Shown: positions 1-6,708 of the stretch, piece by piece | Numbering within the stretch: the first letter of the stretch is position 1 | How the letters are laid out: every line of letters begins with the position of its first letter | Notes under the pieces: generated by a model | Told to the model about the DNA's origin: nothing | The model's input: only the letters and a program-made list of their open reading frames with translations | Database searches by the model: none | Position numbers and translations under genes: made by a program | Assembly (NCBI GenBank): GCA_946619625.1 | Contig: CAMOMF010000162.1 | Coordinates: 1 to 11,472, forward strand | Direction: 5' to 3' | DNA length: 11,472 nt | Source: an uncultured Bacteroidales bacterium | GTDB lineage: Bacteria > Bacteroidota > Bacteroidia > Bacteroidales > Paludibacteraceae

Positions 1-55
1 AGAACCCTGGGGGGAGAGGAGAATGTGATGTGTGCTGTGCGCCATCTATAGCTCT

Positions 56-1516
56 TCACAGCCCAAAAACGCCGGACAGGGTATAAATGCTACAGAACCC
101 GCCATCAGCATAGTGGATAACCGGAGCGCTTCCCTCCACAGATATCGTCACTTCGGCGGCACTGGCATCAGCAATGCGCTGGTCAATGATATTAGCACCA
201 AGGCAGAGTCCCACTAAGATAGGATCATGGTCAGAACAACGGAACATGGTACGGTCGGAAGACTTATCGTAGGTGTAGCGGTCGTGCTCATCGGAATTGA
301 TATGGTACGCCGCCATGCCGGTCACCTGCGGAAGCAGAGCGTCATTGCACAGCGCATGGTCCAGATAACCCGCCTCGCCATGGAAAGTGTAGGAGTAGGA
401 CGAATCAGCATGGAAAAAACGGTGCAAATCGGTCATGCCTGCGCGTGTGAGCGTGGTGATAGGGTCTTCCATGGCATAAGCGTTCAGGTCTCCCATTACA
501 AGGACATCGGGGTCGTGGTAGAAATTGACGGCAACAGCAGACTGCGACACTACCGACTGCGCCTCAATAGTACGCGCGTGATTATATATACCCTGCCCAT
601 CCCCTTGGTCTGCATCCGCACCGGTAGCTATACCGCTCTTCGCCTTGAAGTGGTTGATAGAGAAGATAAAACGTTCACCTGTGCTCAGATGTTCAAATGC
701 CTGCATTTTCTTGCGATTAGCTACACCTGAGTTGTCCGAGCGCAATTCGCCGAAAGGCTTGACCGCATCGCTGCAATAAACGTACCCTACTTTCACGTAA
801 CTGCCGGAAGCCGAACCGCCGTCGTCTATCCAAGTGAAATGCCGTCCCGTAGCCGCAGTAAGTCCCTGAGCCAGTTTGCGAAGAGCCGCCTGCCCTTGTT
901 CCACTTCCACAAAGCCGTAGATATCAGCATTGATACGTCCGATGGCATCCATGATTTTCTCGTGCTGTTGGGCAGACTGGGAAGCATTGTCCGGACCGTA
1001 GCCTGTCCCGAGGTTCTCAACCAAGTAGTACTCGCAATTCAGCGCACAAACAAGCAGGTTGTGTGTGCCGCGCATGTCCACTGATGGCACGGTTTGCAGG
1101 TCGGCGCGGGTGCCGGCAAGGGAACGATGGCTCACGTAGGTCAAAGTACCGGTGGATGCCACCCTGACCGTCAGTTCACCGAACACCTCGCCCATGCGGT
1201 GGTAGTCGTCCAAACCGGTCAGTTGCACCATGGCTTTATTATTCAGTGTAAGCAGGTTATGATATGCAGTACTGGCAGGCAGTTCCTGATTGGTGGGCGA
1301 CATAAGCCGGTGCAGACTGACCGTCAGATTACTGTAATAATTGTTGCAGACGTAAACAGGTTGCTCAAAAGTGATAGTCTGCCCAACATAGGGTGCCAAC
1401 TCAGACGCCGTCCATGTTTCGGGATGAGGGAAAGAGACGCGTGTCTGAGCCGGGACAATTGGCAGCGAAAGTGCTGCCAGGAAAAGAAGCAAGCCTATAT
1501 TTCTTTTGCAGTTCAT
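56..1516 (-). CDS. Secreted endonuclease/exonuclease/phosphatase-family nuclease
   Basis: This 486-residue protein is probably an extracytoplasmic metal-dependent nuclease or phosphodiesterase. A signal peptide occupies residues 1-24 (KR, hydrophobic core, then VPAQ). Residues about 36-145 look like an OB-fold-type beta domain of the kind that precedes the catalytic domain in ExeM/YhcR-like nucleases. The catalytic fold starts near 153 and shows the family landmarks: N160/E162, FVEVE at 202-206 (metal-binding Glu), NHFKAK at 288-293, GDLN at 342-345, LDH at 385-387 and SDHDP at 428-432. The last residues (about 466-486, ending IYTLSGVFGL) resemble the start of a type IX sorting tail but stop early. 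The gene lies 58 nt downstream of the thioesterase gene on the same strand, with no clear promoter in the gap, so co-transcription is likely. Family assignment is firm; substrate (extracellular DNA, RNA or a phosphoester) is unknown. Confidence 0.88.
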   Translation of the reverse strand: MNCKRNIGLLLFLAALSLPIVPAQTRVSFPHPETWTASELAPYVGQTITFEQPVYVCNNYYSNLTVSLHRLMSPTNQELPASTAYHNLLTLNNKAMVQLTGLDDYHRMGEVFGELTVRVASTGTLTYVSHRSLAGTRADLQTVPSVDMRGTHNLLVCALNCEYYLVENLGTGYGPDNASQSAQQHEKIMDAIGRINADIYGFVEVEQGQAALRKLAQGLTAATGRHFTWIDDGGSASGSYVKVGYVYCSDAVKPFGELRSDNSGVANRKKMQAFEHLSTGERFIFSINHFKAKSGIATGADADQGDGQGIYNHARTIEAQSVVSQSAVAVNFYHDPDVLVMGDLNAYAMEDPITTLTRAGMTDLHRFFHADSSYSYTFHGEAGYLDHALCNDALLPQVTGMAAYHINSDEHDRYTYDKSSDRTMFRCSDHDPILVGLCLGANIIDQRIADASAAEVTISVEGSAPVIHYADGGFCSIYTLSGVFGL

Positions 1517-1574
1517 GGTAGGAAATAAAAATGTGTATATGAAAAAATGGGTAAATCAGAAAATGTCTTGGATC

Positions 1575-2369
1575 CTAAGTCCGTGAAGCATGCAGGGTAA
1601 TATCGGTTATGAATGTACGAGGTGCCCACTCCGAGTAAATCTGCGCCGCTGCCTCTCCCCCGTCTCGTTCAATCTTTTGTAAATAGGCATAAACTCCGTC
1701 CATTTGGTCTCGGGGGAGAAGAGTAAGGCGGCAACGTAGAGTGTCGCCGAGGAAACTTTCACACAGCCAACGGATGGAAAGTGTCGTGATAGCATGTTCA
1801 TCCATGAACTGCGAATCGGCAAACTGCATGGCAATACTGAGATAAGTGCGGTTGTTGACGTGCTTGTTGAAATCCAGATTGATAGGATTAACTTTATGCT
1901 CAATCTGATTGAGGGGCGTTCCTTCCGTAGGGTAACGGAGTTTTTTGTGAGAATCAGTAGTAAACTGTGGGAGTACGGGCAACGGGTGAGGGAGGGCGGA
2001 AAGTGGACGTAGTTGATGGGTCTGTGTATCCAGCAGCGTCCAACACCCGTAGCCATGCGCCAATTCCGTTTTGTTAGTTTTTAAGATGCGAAAATCAGCA
2101 TAGACGCGGAGTGCGGATACTTCGCTGTTCCAAACCACCACATCTATATCTTCGCCCCAAAAAGCAGTGTCAGACGAGAACCATGCATTGAACTCAGAAA
2201 TCACCCACATAAGATTGTGCTTGACTACATCAAAAGCTGCCATATGCAGACAGCCCATAAACCGCGCCCACGCATCTTGATAATACAGCAAGATAGCATT
2301 AGGAGTAATACGATAACGAGTGTCCATATCCGCAGCAGTGACGGAATAACGATGTGAATATTGGTCCAT
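1575..2369 (-). CDS. Acyl-ACP thioesterase (two-hotdog, FatA/FatB-like)
   Basis: This 264-residue cytoplasmic enzyme should hydrolyse acyl-acyl-carrier-protein to free fatty acid and ACP, ending or trimming fatty-acid synthesis. The N-terminal hotdog (about 1-135) begins with YSVTAADMDTRYRITP and contains the typical YYQDAWARF helix and a WVISEF strand. The second hotdog (about 150-264) carries the active-site motif: D166, N168 and H170 in LDFNKHVNNRTYL, the D-x-N-x-H arrangement of plant FatA/FatB. Glu204 in WLCESFLGDT is at the position of the further catalytic acid. Length matches bacterial members of PF01643. The ATG at 2369 is preceded by AAAGG about 10 nt upstream and by a good promoter at 2401-2432. 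It is the first gene of a probable two-gene unit with the secreted nuclease. Chain-length preference cannot be read from the sequence. Confidence 0.9.
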   Translation of the reverse strand: MDQYSHRYSVTAADMDTRYRITPNAILLYYQDAWARFMGCLHMAAFDVVKHNLMWVISEFNAWFSSDTAFWGEDIDVVVWNSEVSALRVYADFRILKTNKTELAHGYGCWTLLDTQTHQLRPLSALPHPLPVLPQFTTDSHKKLRYPTEGTPLNQIEHKVNPINLDFNKHVNNRTYLSIAMQFADSQFMDEHAITTLSIRWLCESFLGDTLRCRLTLLPRDQMDGVYAYLQKIERDGGEAAAQIYSEWAPRTFITDITLHASRT

Positions 2370-2400
2370 ATTTGGTAATACCTTTATGTGAATTGAAGTG

Positions 2401-2432
2401 CAAAGGTACTACTTTTTTCTGATATTTGCAAA
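2401..2432 (-). promoter_or_regulatory. Bacteroidetes-type promoter of the thioesterase gene
   Basis: Read on the minus strand, TTTG (complement of 2429-2432) is followed after exactly 20 nt by TACCTTTG (complement of 2401-2408). This matches the Bacteroidetes primary sigma factor consensus TTTG / TAnnTTTG. The -7 box ends about 31 nt before the thioesterase ATG, leaving a short leader. It mirrors the plus-strand promoter at 2459-2490. Confidence 0.8.
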
Positions 2433-2458
2433 TAATATGAGAAAAAAAACGCTAAGAA

Positions 2459-2490
2459 TTTGCATATGTAAAAAAAAAGCAGTACCTTTG
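2459..2490 (+). promoter_or_regulatory. Bacteroidetes-type promoter of the mscS-like gene
   Basis: TTTG at 2459-2462 and TACCTTTG at 2483-2490 are spaced by 20 nt. The -7 box runs over the G of an upstream in-frame GTG at 2490, so that GTG cannot lie in the resulting transcript. This places the true start at the ATG at 2520. Confidence 0.82.
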
Positions 2491-2519
2491 TGGCAAATTT
2501 CATAAAAAGAGGAGTACAT

Positions 2520-3488
2520 ATGATAATTGACATCGATTTGACTCCGAGTCCTGAGAGTATCAAACTGGACTCGCTCAAGCAGGCACAAGAGGCTGCCATC
2601 GAGTTGCTGAAAAATGACCCGAACACATTTTGGAATAACGTACAAGAAAGTGCCATACATTTCGGAATGAAGGTGTTGGCTGCGATAGTTATTTACATCG
2701 TTGGCGCGTGGCTGATTGGGCGGGTCAAGAAGATCATGGAGCGGATATTCGCCAGAAAGAAAACCGAGCGTACCTTGGCATCGTTTATCAGTTCGTTTGT
2801 GAGCATTATGTTAACGGTGCTACTGGTTGTGATAACCATATCAACCTTAGGCGTTGACACCACTTCTTTTGCCGCCTTGTTGGCAGCGGGAGGTATGGCT
2901 ATCGGCATGGCTCTGTCGGGCACGGTACAGAACTTTGCCGGTGGAATCATGATATTGGCATTCAAGCCTTTTAAGGCGGGTGACTTTATCGAAGCAGGCG
3001 GTCATAAAGGCACGGTGATGGACGTGAGCATCGTTTCCACCAAGATACTCACACCGGACAACCGCGTGGTGATACTGCCAAACGGCAGTTTGTCGAATGG
3101 GAACATCGAGAATTACAACGCACAACAATTGCGACGCGTTGACCTGGAGGTCAGTGTGGACTACGGCGTTGATGCCGATGCATGCATAGATGCCATCAAG
3201 AAACTGATTTCGGAAGACACACGAGTCTTGACATCTGCGGACAAGAGACCGCTCACACAAGGTCCGACCTCGGTTAATACCAATGGAATTCCTATTCCCG
3301 ACCCGTTTGTGGCGCTGAACCGGCTGAACTCGAACGACATCAGTTTTGTAGTGCGCGTATGGGTGTTGTCAGCGGCATACTGGGATGTGTATTTCGACCT
3401 GCAGAAAAAATTGTACACTGAGTTACCCAAACAAGGCTTTACGTTTGCATATCCGCACTGCGACGTGACTATCAAGAAAGAAGCATAG
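2520..3488 (+). CDS. Small-conductance mechanosensitive channel, MscS family
   Basis: This inner-membrane channel of 322 residues should open under membrane tension to release solutes during osmotic downshock. After a short polar N-terminus come TM1 (about 49-68), TM2 (about 88-110) and the pore-lining TM3 (about 116-145), rich in Gly/Ala as in MscS (LLAAGGMAIGMALSG, then TVQNFAGG). The beta domain follows, with FKPFKAGDFIE at 148-158 and the signature TPDNRVVILPNGSLSNGNIENY at 178-199 (written here as one motif of conserved D180, N181, P187, N188, G189 and N196). The C-terminal alpha/beta domain contains RVWV, YWDVYFDL and YPHCDV. Relative to short MscS proteins it has an extra Pro/Asn-rich loop at about 238-268. 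The ATG at 2520 is chosen because AAAAGAGGAG lies just upstream and the in-frame GTG at 2490 overlaps the promoter. mutY follows closely. Confidence 0.92.
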   Translation: MIIDIDLTPSPESIKLDSLKQAQEAAIELLKNDPNTFWNNVQESAIHFGMKVLAAIVIYIVGAWLIGRVKKIMERIFARKKTERTLASFISSFVSIMLTVLLVVITISTLGVDTTSFAALLAAGGMAIGMALSGTVQNFAGGIMILAFKPFKAGDFIEAGGHKGTVMDVSIVSTKILTPDNRVVILPNGSLSNGNIENYNAQQLRRVDLEVSVDYGVDADACIDAIKKLISEDTRVLTSADKRPLTQGPTSVNTNGIPIPDPFVALNRLNSNDISFVVRVWVLSAAYWDVYFDLQKKLYTELPKQGFTFAYPHCDVTIKKEA

Positions 3489-3491
3489 GAG

Positions 3492-3509
3492 TTGCACCCA
3501 TTGGGGCAA
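3492..3509 (+). other. Small hairpin between the mscS-like gene and mutY
   Basis: TTGC at 3492-3495 and CCC at 3497-3499 can pair with GGG at 3503-3505 and GCAA at 3506-3509, giving a seven-pair stem with one bulged A and a three-base loop. No T-run follows, so it is not a convincing terminator. It sits right before the GTG at 3512 and would hinder initiation there, a mild argument for the GTG at 3542 as the mutY start. Confidence 0.35.
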
Positions 3510-3541
3510 GCGTGCTGACATTTGTACAGCGTACAAGAGTA

Positions 3542-4534
3542 GTGAATATCAGGCAGATTCATAAGTCATTAGGTAGATGGTACGAGCAGAACAAGCGCGT
3601 ACTGCCATGGCGTGAGACACGCTCGGCATACAGGATATGGCTGTCGGAGATTATCTTGCAGCAGACCCGCGTTCAGCAGGGGTTGGAATACTATCTGCGC
3701 TTTATCAAACAGTTTCCGGACGTACATACCCTTGCCGAGGCGAGTGAAGACGAAGTGCTGCTTTTATGGCAAGGATTAGGCTACTATAGCCGCGCCCGCA
3801 ATTTGCACAAAGCGGCTAAAATGATAGTAGATAATGGTTGGGAACCCTTCCCCAATACTTTCGAGCAGGTGGTGGCATTGCCCGGCGTAGGCGAATATAC
3901 CGCCGGCGCAATCATGTCTTTCGCATACGACGCACCCTACCCTGCTGCAGATGGAAATGTGTATCGGGTGCTTTCCCGCCTGTATGACTGCGAAGAGCCT
4001 TTTGACACGACTGCGGGAAAGAAACGATTCCGCACTTTTGCATGGGAAATACTGGACAAGGAGCACCCACGGCTGCATAACTCGGCATTGATGGAGTTTG
4101 GCGCGCTGTATTGCACGCCCACAGGGATGGATTGTGCACATTGCCCTATTGGTGATTCTTGCCTTGCCAATCTACACGGAACAGCCGAACTGCTTCCCGT
4201 AAGGAAACAGCGTCCCGCCGTACGTGACCGCTATTTTCACTACACCGTTTATCGGACACCTGACGGTATGACTTTACTGCACCAAAGGACAGAAAAAGAT
4301 ATATGGCAGCACCTGTGGGAATTTGTTCTGGAGGAGACAGAAAACGCTTTTACCGATACGAATGGACGGTCATTCACACATGTGCTGTCACACCAACGTT
4401 TACACGTACTGTTTACAGAAAAAAAAGTAGAGACGCTACCGCTGATTAACGGTTGCGTCCCCATTCCTTGGACCGATTTGCATCGGTATGCATTGTCAAG
4501 ACTGACAATGAGATATTTAGAGAGTTTGGTATAA
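3542..4534 (+). CDS. mutY: A/G-specific adenine glycosylase MutY
   Basis: MutY removes adenine mispaired with 8-oxoguanine in base-excision repair. Numbering from the GTG at 3542 (330 residues), the HhH-GPD core contains the catalytic Glu36 in SEIILQQTRV, WQGLGYYSRARNL at 76-88, the helix-hairpin-helix LPGVGEYTAGAI at 113-124 and the catalytic Asp137 in AADGNVYRVLSR. The iron-sulphur cysteines are C191, C198, C201 and C207 (C-x6-C-x2-C-x5-C). The C-terminal Nudix-like domain (about 230-330), which reads 8-oxoG, includes FTHVLSHQRLHV. The start is uncertain. An in-frame GTG at 3512 adds ten residues, but relatives as I recall them begin about a dozen residues before the WYEQNKR motif, which fits 3542. 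The gene is 53 nt after the mscS-like stop, probably co-transcribed with it, and ends one base from the convergent pulA stop. Confidence 0.93.
   Translation: MNIRQIHKSLGRWYEQNKRVLPWRETRSAYRIWLSEIILQQTRVQQGLEYYLRFIKQFPDVHTLAEASEDEVLLLWQGLGYYSRARNLHKAAKMIVDNGWEPFPNTFEQVVALPGVGEYTAGAIMSFAYDAPYPAADGNVYRVLSRLYDCEEPFDTTAGKKRFRTFAWEILDKEHPRLHNSALMEFGALYCTPTGMDCAHCPIGDSCLANLHGTAELLPVRKQRPAVRDRYFHYTVYRTPDGMTLLHQRTEKDIWQHLWEFVLEETENAFTDTNGRSFTHVLSHQRLHVLFTEKKVETLPLINGCVPIPWTDLHRYALSRLTMRYLESLV
4491..4510. other. Perfect 8-bp inverted repeat near the mutY/pulA junction
   Basis: CATTGTCA at 4491-4498 and TGACAATG at 4503-4510 are exact reverse complements around a four-base loop. It lies inside the last codons of mutY and just beyond the pulA stop. 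No T-run follows on either strand, so classical intrinsic termination is doubtful. It may still mark or protect transcript 3' ends, since there is no other space for a terminator between these convergent genes. Confidence 0.45.
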
Positions 4535-4535
4535 A

Positions 4536-6557
4536 CTACATTTCCTGCAGAATAAGAGCACTCTGTGCCGGAACAATAGCTTTGCCGTCTGCTACATAAC
4601 CAAGACCTTCGGGATTGACTACACCGTCACGAACAATAACCTTGTAACCATTAACGGGCACGTCAATAGATAACGCTTTTCTGTTGGCATTAAGGATAAC
4701 AATGAAGTTGCTGTCTGCAACAGCTTTTCCATCAATCATATACACCACCACATTGTTTGGTGCCTCAGCAAAATGTACATTCTGTCTAACCAGTTCTGCA
4801 TCAGCCATGTGGAATGCTGGATGCGCCTTTCTGAGGGCGATGAGACCTGCATAATAGTCGAAGACAGGCTTGTTGGCATCCTTAAGGCTCCAATCTATAG
4901 CATTGATTTCATCGGGTGAACAGAATGAATTGTGCACTCCTTTCTTGTCGCGCATCACCTCTTCACCACAGAAAATGAATGGAATTGCCTGACTGGTGAG
5001 CACTGCCGTTTGTGCCAAAAGGTCCAGTTTGACCGTTTCCTCTGCATTGCGCACACCGGCAGAGGCGCGAAGACGGTCCACCAGACACATATCATCATGG
5101 CAACTGACGTAGGCTATCATCTGTGCAGGATTATTTGCCCATGCCGATTTGCTGTAATTAACCAATTCCATGTTTATTTGCGGATAGTCAATAGCACCGA
5201 CCAATCCGAACTTGATGGACTCCTCGAATCCCGGCAGTCCGGCAAGGAAAGCACCCACACGGTCATCGGAGAACGGTCCGCGCAAAGCGTCTCGCATATC
5301 ATCTGAAAAAGCCGCAATACGGTCCAGTTCACGCGTGTTGGCTTTCATTGCCAAGCGGTCTTCGGGTTGCTGAGGAGCACCGGCTGCCCAACCTTCGCCG
5401 TAGATAAGAATAGTCGGGTCAATTTCGTCTGCCATATGACGTATCTCGTTCATTGTCTGAATATCATGAATACCCATCAGGTCAAAACGAAAACCATCGA
5501 TATGGTACTCATTGAGCCAATAACGGCAACTCTCAACCATGAATTTGCGCATCATGGGTCGCTCCGAAGCCGTCTCGTTCCCGCAGCCGGAAGCATTGCC
5601 CAGTTCACCTTCCGGAGTGGTGCGGTAGAAATACCCGGGAGCCGTATTCGTGAAGCCCGAGTTTTCCACATTGTATGTATGGTTATAGACCACATCCAAA
5701 ATCACGCGGATTCCGGCATTGTGACATGCCTGAATCATGCGTTTCATTTCCATGATTCGGCAAACAGGGTCGTAAGGGTTGGTGGAATAACTGCCCTCAG
5801 GTACATTGTAGTTCTTCGGATCATAGCCCCAGTTATAGTTGCCACCTTCCGCAGCACCGGACTCCAGCACTTTTGCCGGCCCCTCGCCACCACGCTCGTC
5901 AATAGAGCCGAAATCGAAAGAGGGAAGGATATGTATATGGGTAACACCTAACTGCTTGAGATGCTGCAAACCAAGAGGTTGCCCCGCATCGGAAAATACA
6001 TTTTCCTCGGTAAGGCAGATAAACTTGCCGGGATAACGGAAATGACCGTTTTGGTGTGCCGAGAAATCGCGCCAGTGCATTTCGTATATAACAGCGTCAT
6101 TTAAGTCTTTCATCTCTGGACGCTTGTCCTCCGCCCAGCCTTCAGGATTGGTTTTGAGCATGTTCACAATTGCCCCTCTATTGCCGTTTACGCCCACAGC
6201 CTTGGCAAAAATACCGGGCGTTTCTTCATACCATTTACCATTCTCTTTGATACGGAAAGTGTAGAACAGACCATCCAAATCACCATGTTGCTTGCCTGTC
6301 CAAGCACCATCCTTTTGGGGTTTGAGCAAGGTAGAACGTAGCGGTTCGCCTCCTTCCCCTTGGTCGTAAAGGTAAAGCATAACCGTGTCAGCATTGGGCG
6401 ACCAAACGGAGAAAAGGGTGTGTTCCGGCGTATAGAGTACTTCCTCGGCTGGTCCTTGTTTAACTGGGTATTCAAGTACAGACTGGTACGATTGTTTTCG
6501 GTTGTGACATCCTGCAAGTGCCAAGATGGGAACCATCAAAAAAGCCATTTTTTTCAT
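4536..6557 (-). CDS. pulA: Type I pullulanase lipoprotein (GH13)
   Basis: This 673-residue enzyme should cleave alpha-1,6 branch points of pullulan, amylopectin or glycogen. The N-terminus is a lipoprotein signal peptide with lipobox LALAGC, lipidated Cys17, so it is membrane-anchored. Residues about 35-120 form a CBM48-like beta domain (FSVWSPNADTVMLYLY). The catalytic barrel carries the type I pullulanase signature YNWGYDP at 241-247 followed by PEGSYS. The four GH13 regions are DVVYNH at 288-293, GFRFDLMGI at 355-363 (nucleophile Asp359), GEGW at 387-390 (acid/base Glu388) and SCHDD at 485-489 (Asp488). Residues about 585-673 form the C-terminal beta domain. The residues after Cys17 (HNRKQS) lack the acidic run of Bacteroides surface-export signals, suggesting a periplasm-facing anchor. 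No SusC/SusD-like genes flank it; it has its own promoter at 6580-6611. Confidence 0.95.
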   Translation of the reverse strand: MKKMAFLMVPILALAGCHNRKQSYQSVLEYPVKQGPAEEVLYTPEHTLFSVWSPNADTVMLYLYDQGEGGEPLRSTLLKPQKDGAWTGKQHGDLDGLFYTFRIKENGKWYEETPGIFAKAVGVNGNRGAIVNMLKTNPEGWAEDKRPEMKDLNDAVIYEMHWRDFSAHQNGHFRYPGKFICLTEENVFSDAGQPLGLQHLKQLGVTHIHILPSFDFGSIDERGGEGPAKVLESGAAEGGNYNWGYDPKNYNVPEGSYSTNPYDPVCRIMEMKRMIQACHNAGIRVILDVVYNHTYNVENSGFTNTAPGYFYRTTPEGELGNASGCGNETASERPMMRKFMVESCRYWLNEYHIDGFRFDLMGIHDIQTMNEIRHMADEIDPTILIYGEGWAAGAPQQPEDRLAMKANTRELDRIAAFSDDMRDALRGPFSDDRVGAFLAGLPGFEESIKFGLVGAIDYPQINMELVNYSKSAWANNPAQMIAYVSCHDDMCLVDRLRASAGVRNAEETVKLDLLAQTAVLTSQAIPFIFCGEEVMRDKKGVHNSFCSPDEINAIDWSLKDANKPVFDYYAGLIALRKAHPAFHMADAELVRQNVHFAEAPNNVVVYMIDGKAVADSNFIVILNANRKALSIDVPVNGYKVIVRDGVVNPEGLGYVADGKAIVPAQSALILQEM

Positions 6558-6579
6558 AGGTATTTACTATTTTAGGGCG

Positions 6580-6611
6580 CAAAGTTACAACTTTTTTTTG
6601 ATATATGCAAG
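6580..6611 (-). promoter_or_regulatory. Probable promoter of pulA
   Basis: On the minus strand TAACTTTG (complement of 6580-6587) fits the TAnnTTTG box. Twenty nt upstream is CTTG (complement of 6608-6611), one mismatch from TTTG. The -7 box ends 22 nt before the pulA ATG, giving a very short leader. Confidence 0.65.
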
Positions 6612-6649
6612 AGTTAAAGGGTAAAAAATGATAGAAAGAGACCTTTTTA

Positions 6650-6681
6650 TTTGCATATTTGGAAAATAAGTAGTAACTTTG
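6650..6681 (+). promoter_or_regulatory. Bacteroidetes-type promoter of the CotH-family gene
   Basis: TTTG at 6650-6653 and TAACTTTG at 6674-6681 are spaced by 20 nt, an exact match to the consensus. The ATG at 6709 lies 27 nt after the -7 box. So the disrupted gene downstream still has an apparently intact promoter. Confidence 0.78.
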
Positions 6682-6708
6682 CACCCGAAAATATAAAAAG
6701 CAGAAAAC

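Noticed and set aside
5367..5951. Long open frame (194 codons) on the plus strand inside pulA
   Set aside because: It is antisense to strongly conserved pullulanase motifs, shows no recognisable family or signal, and its composition follows the codon structure of pulA. Similar antisense frames inside the nuclease gene (for example 227-730 and 1094-1528) were dropped for the same reason.
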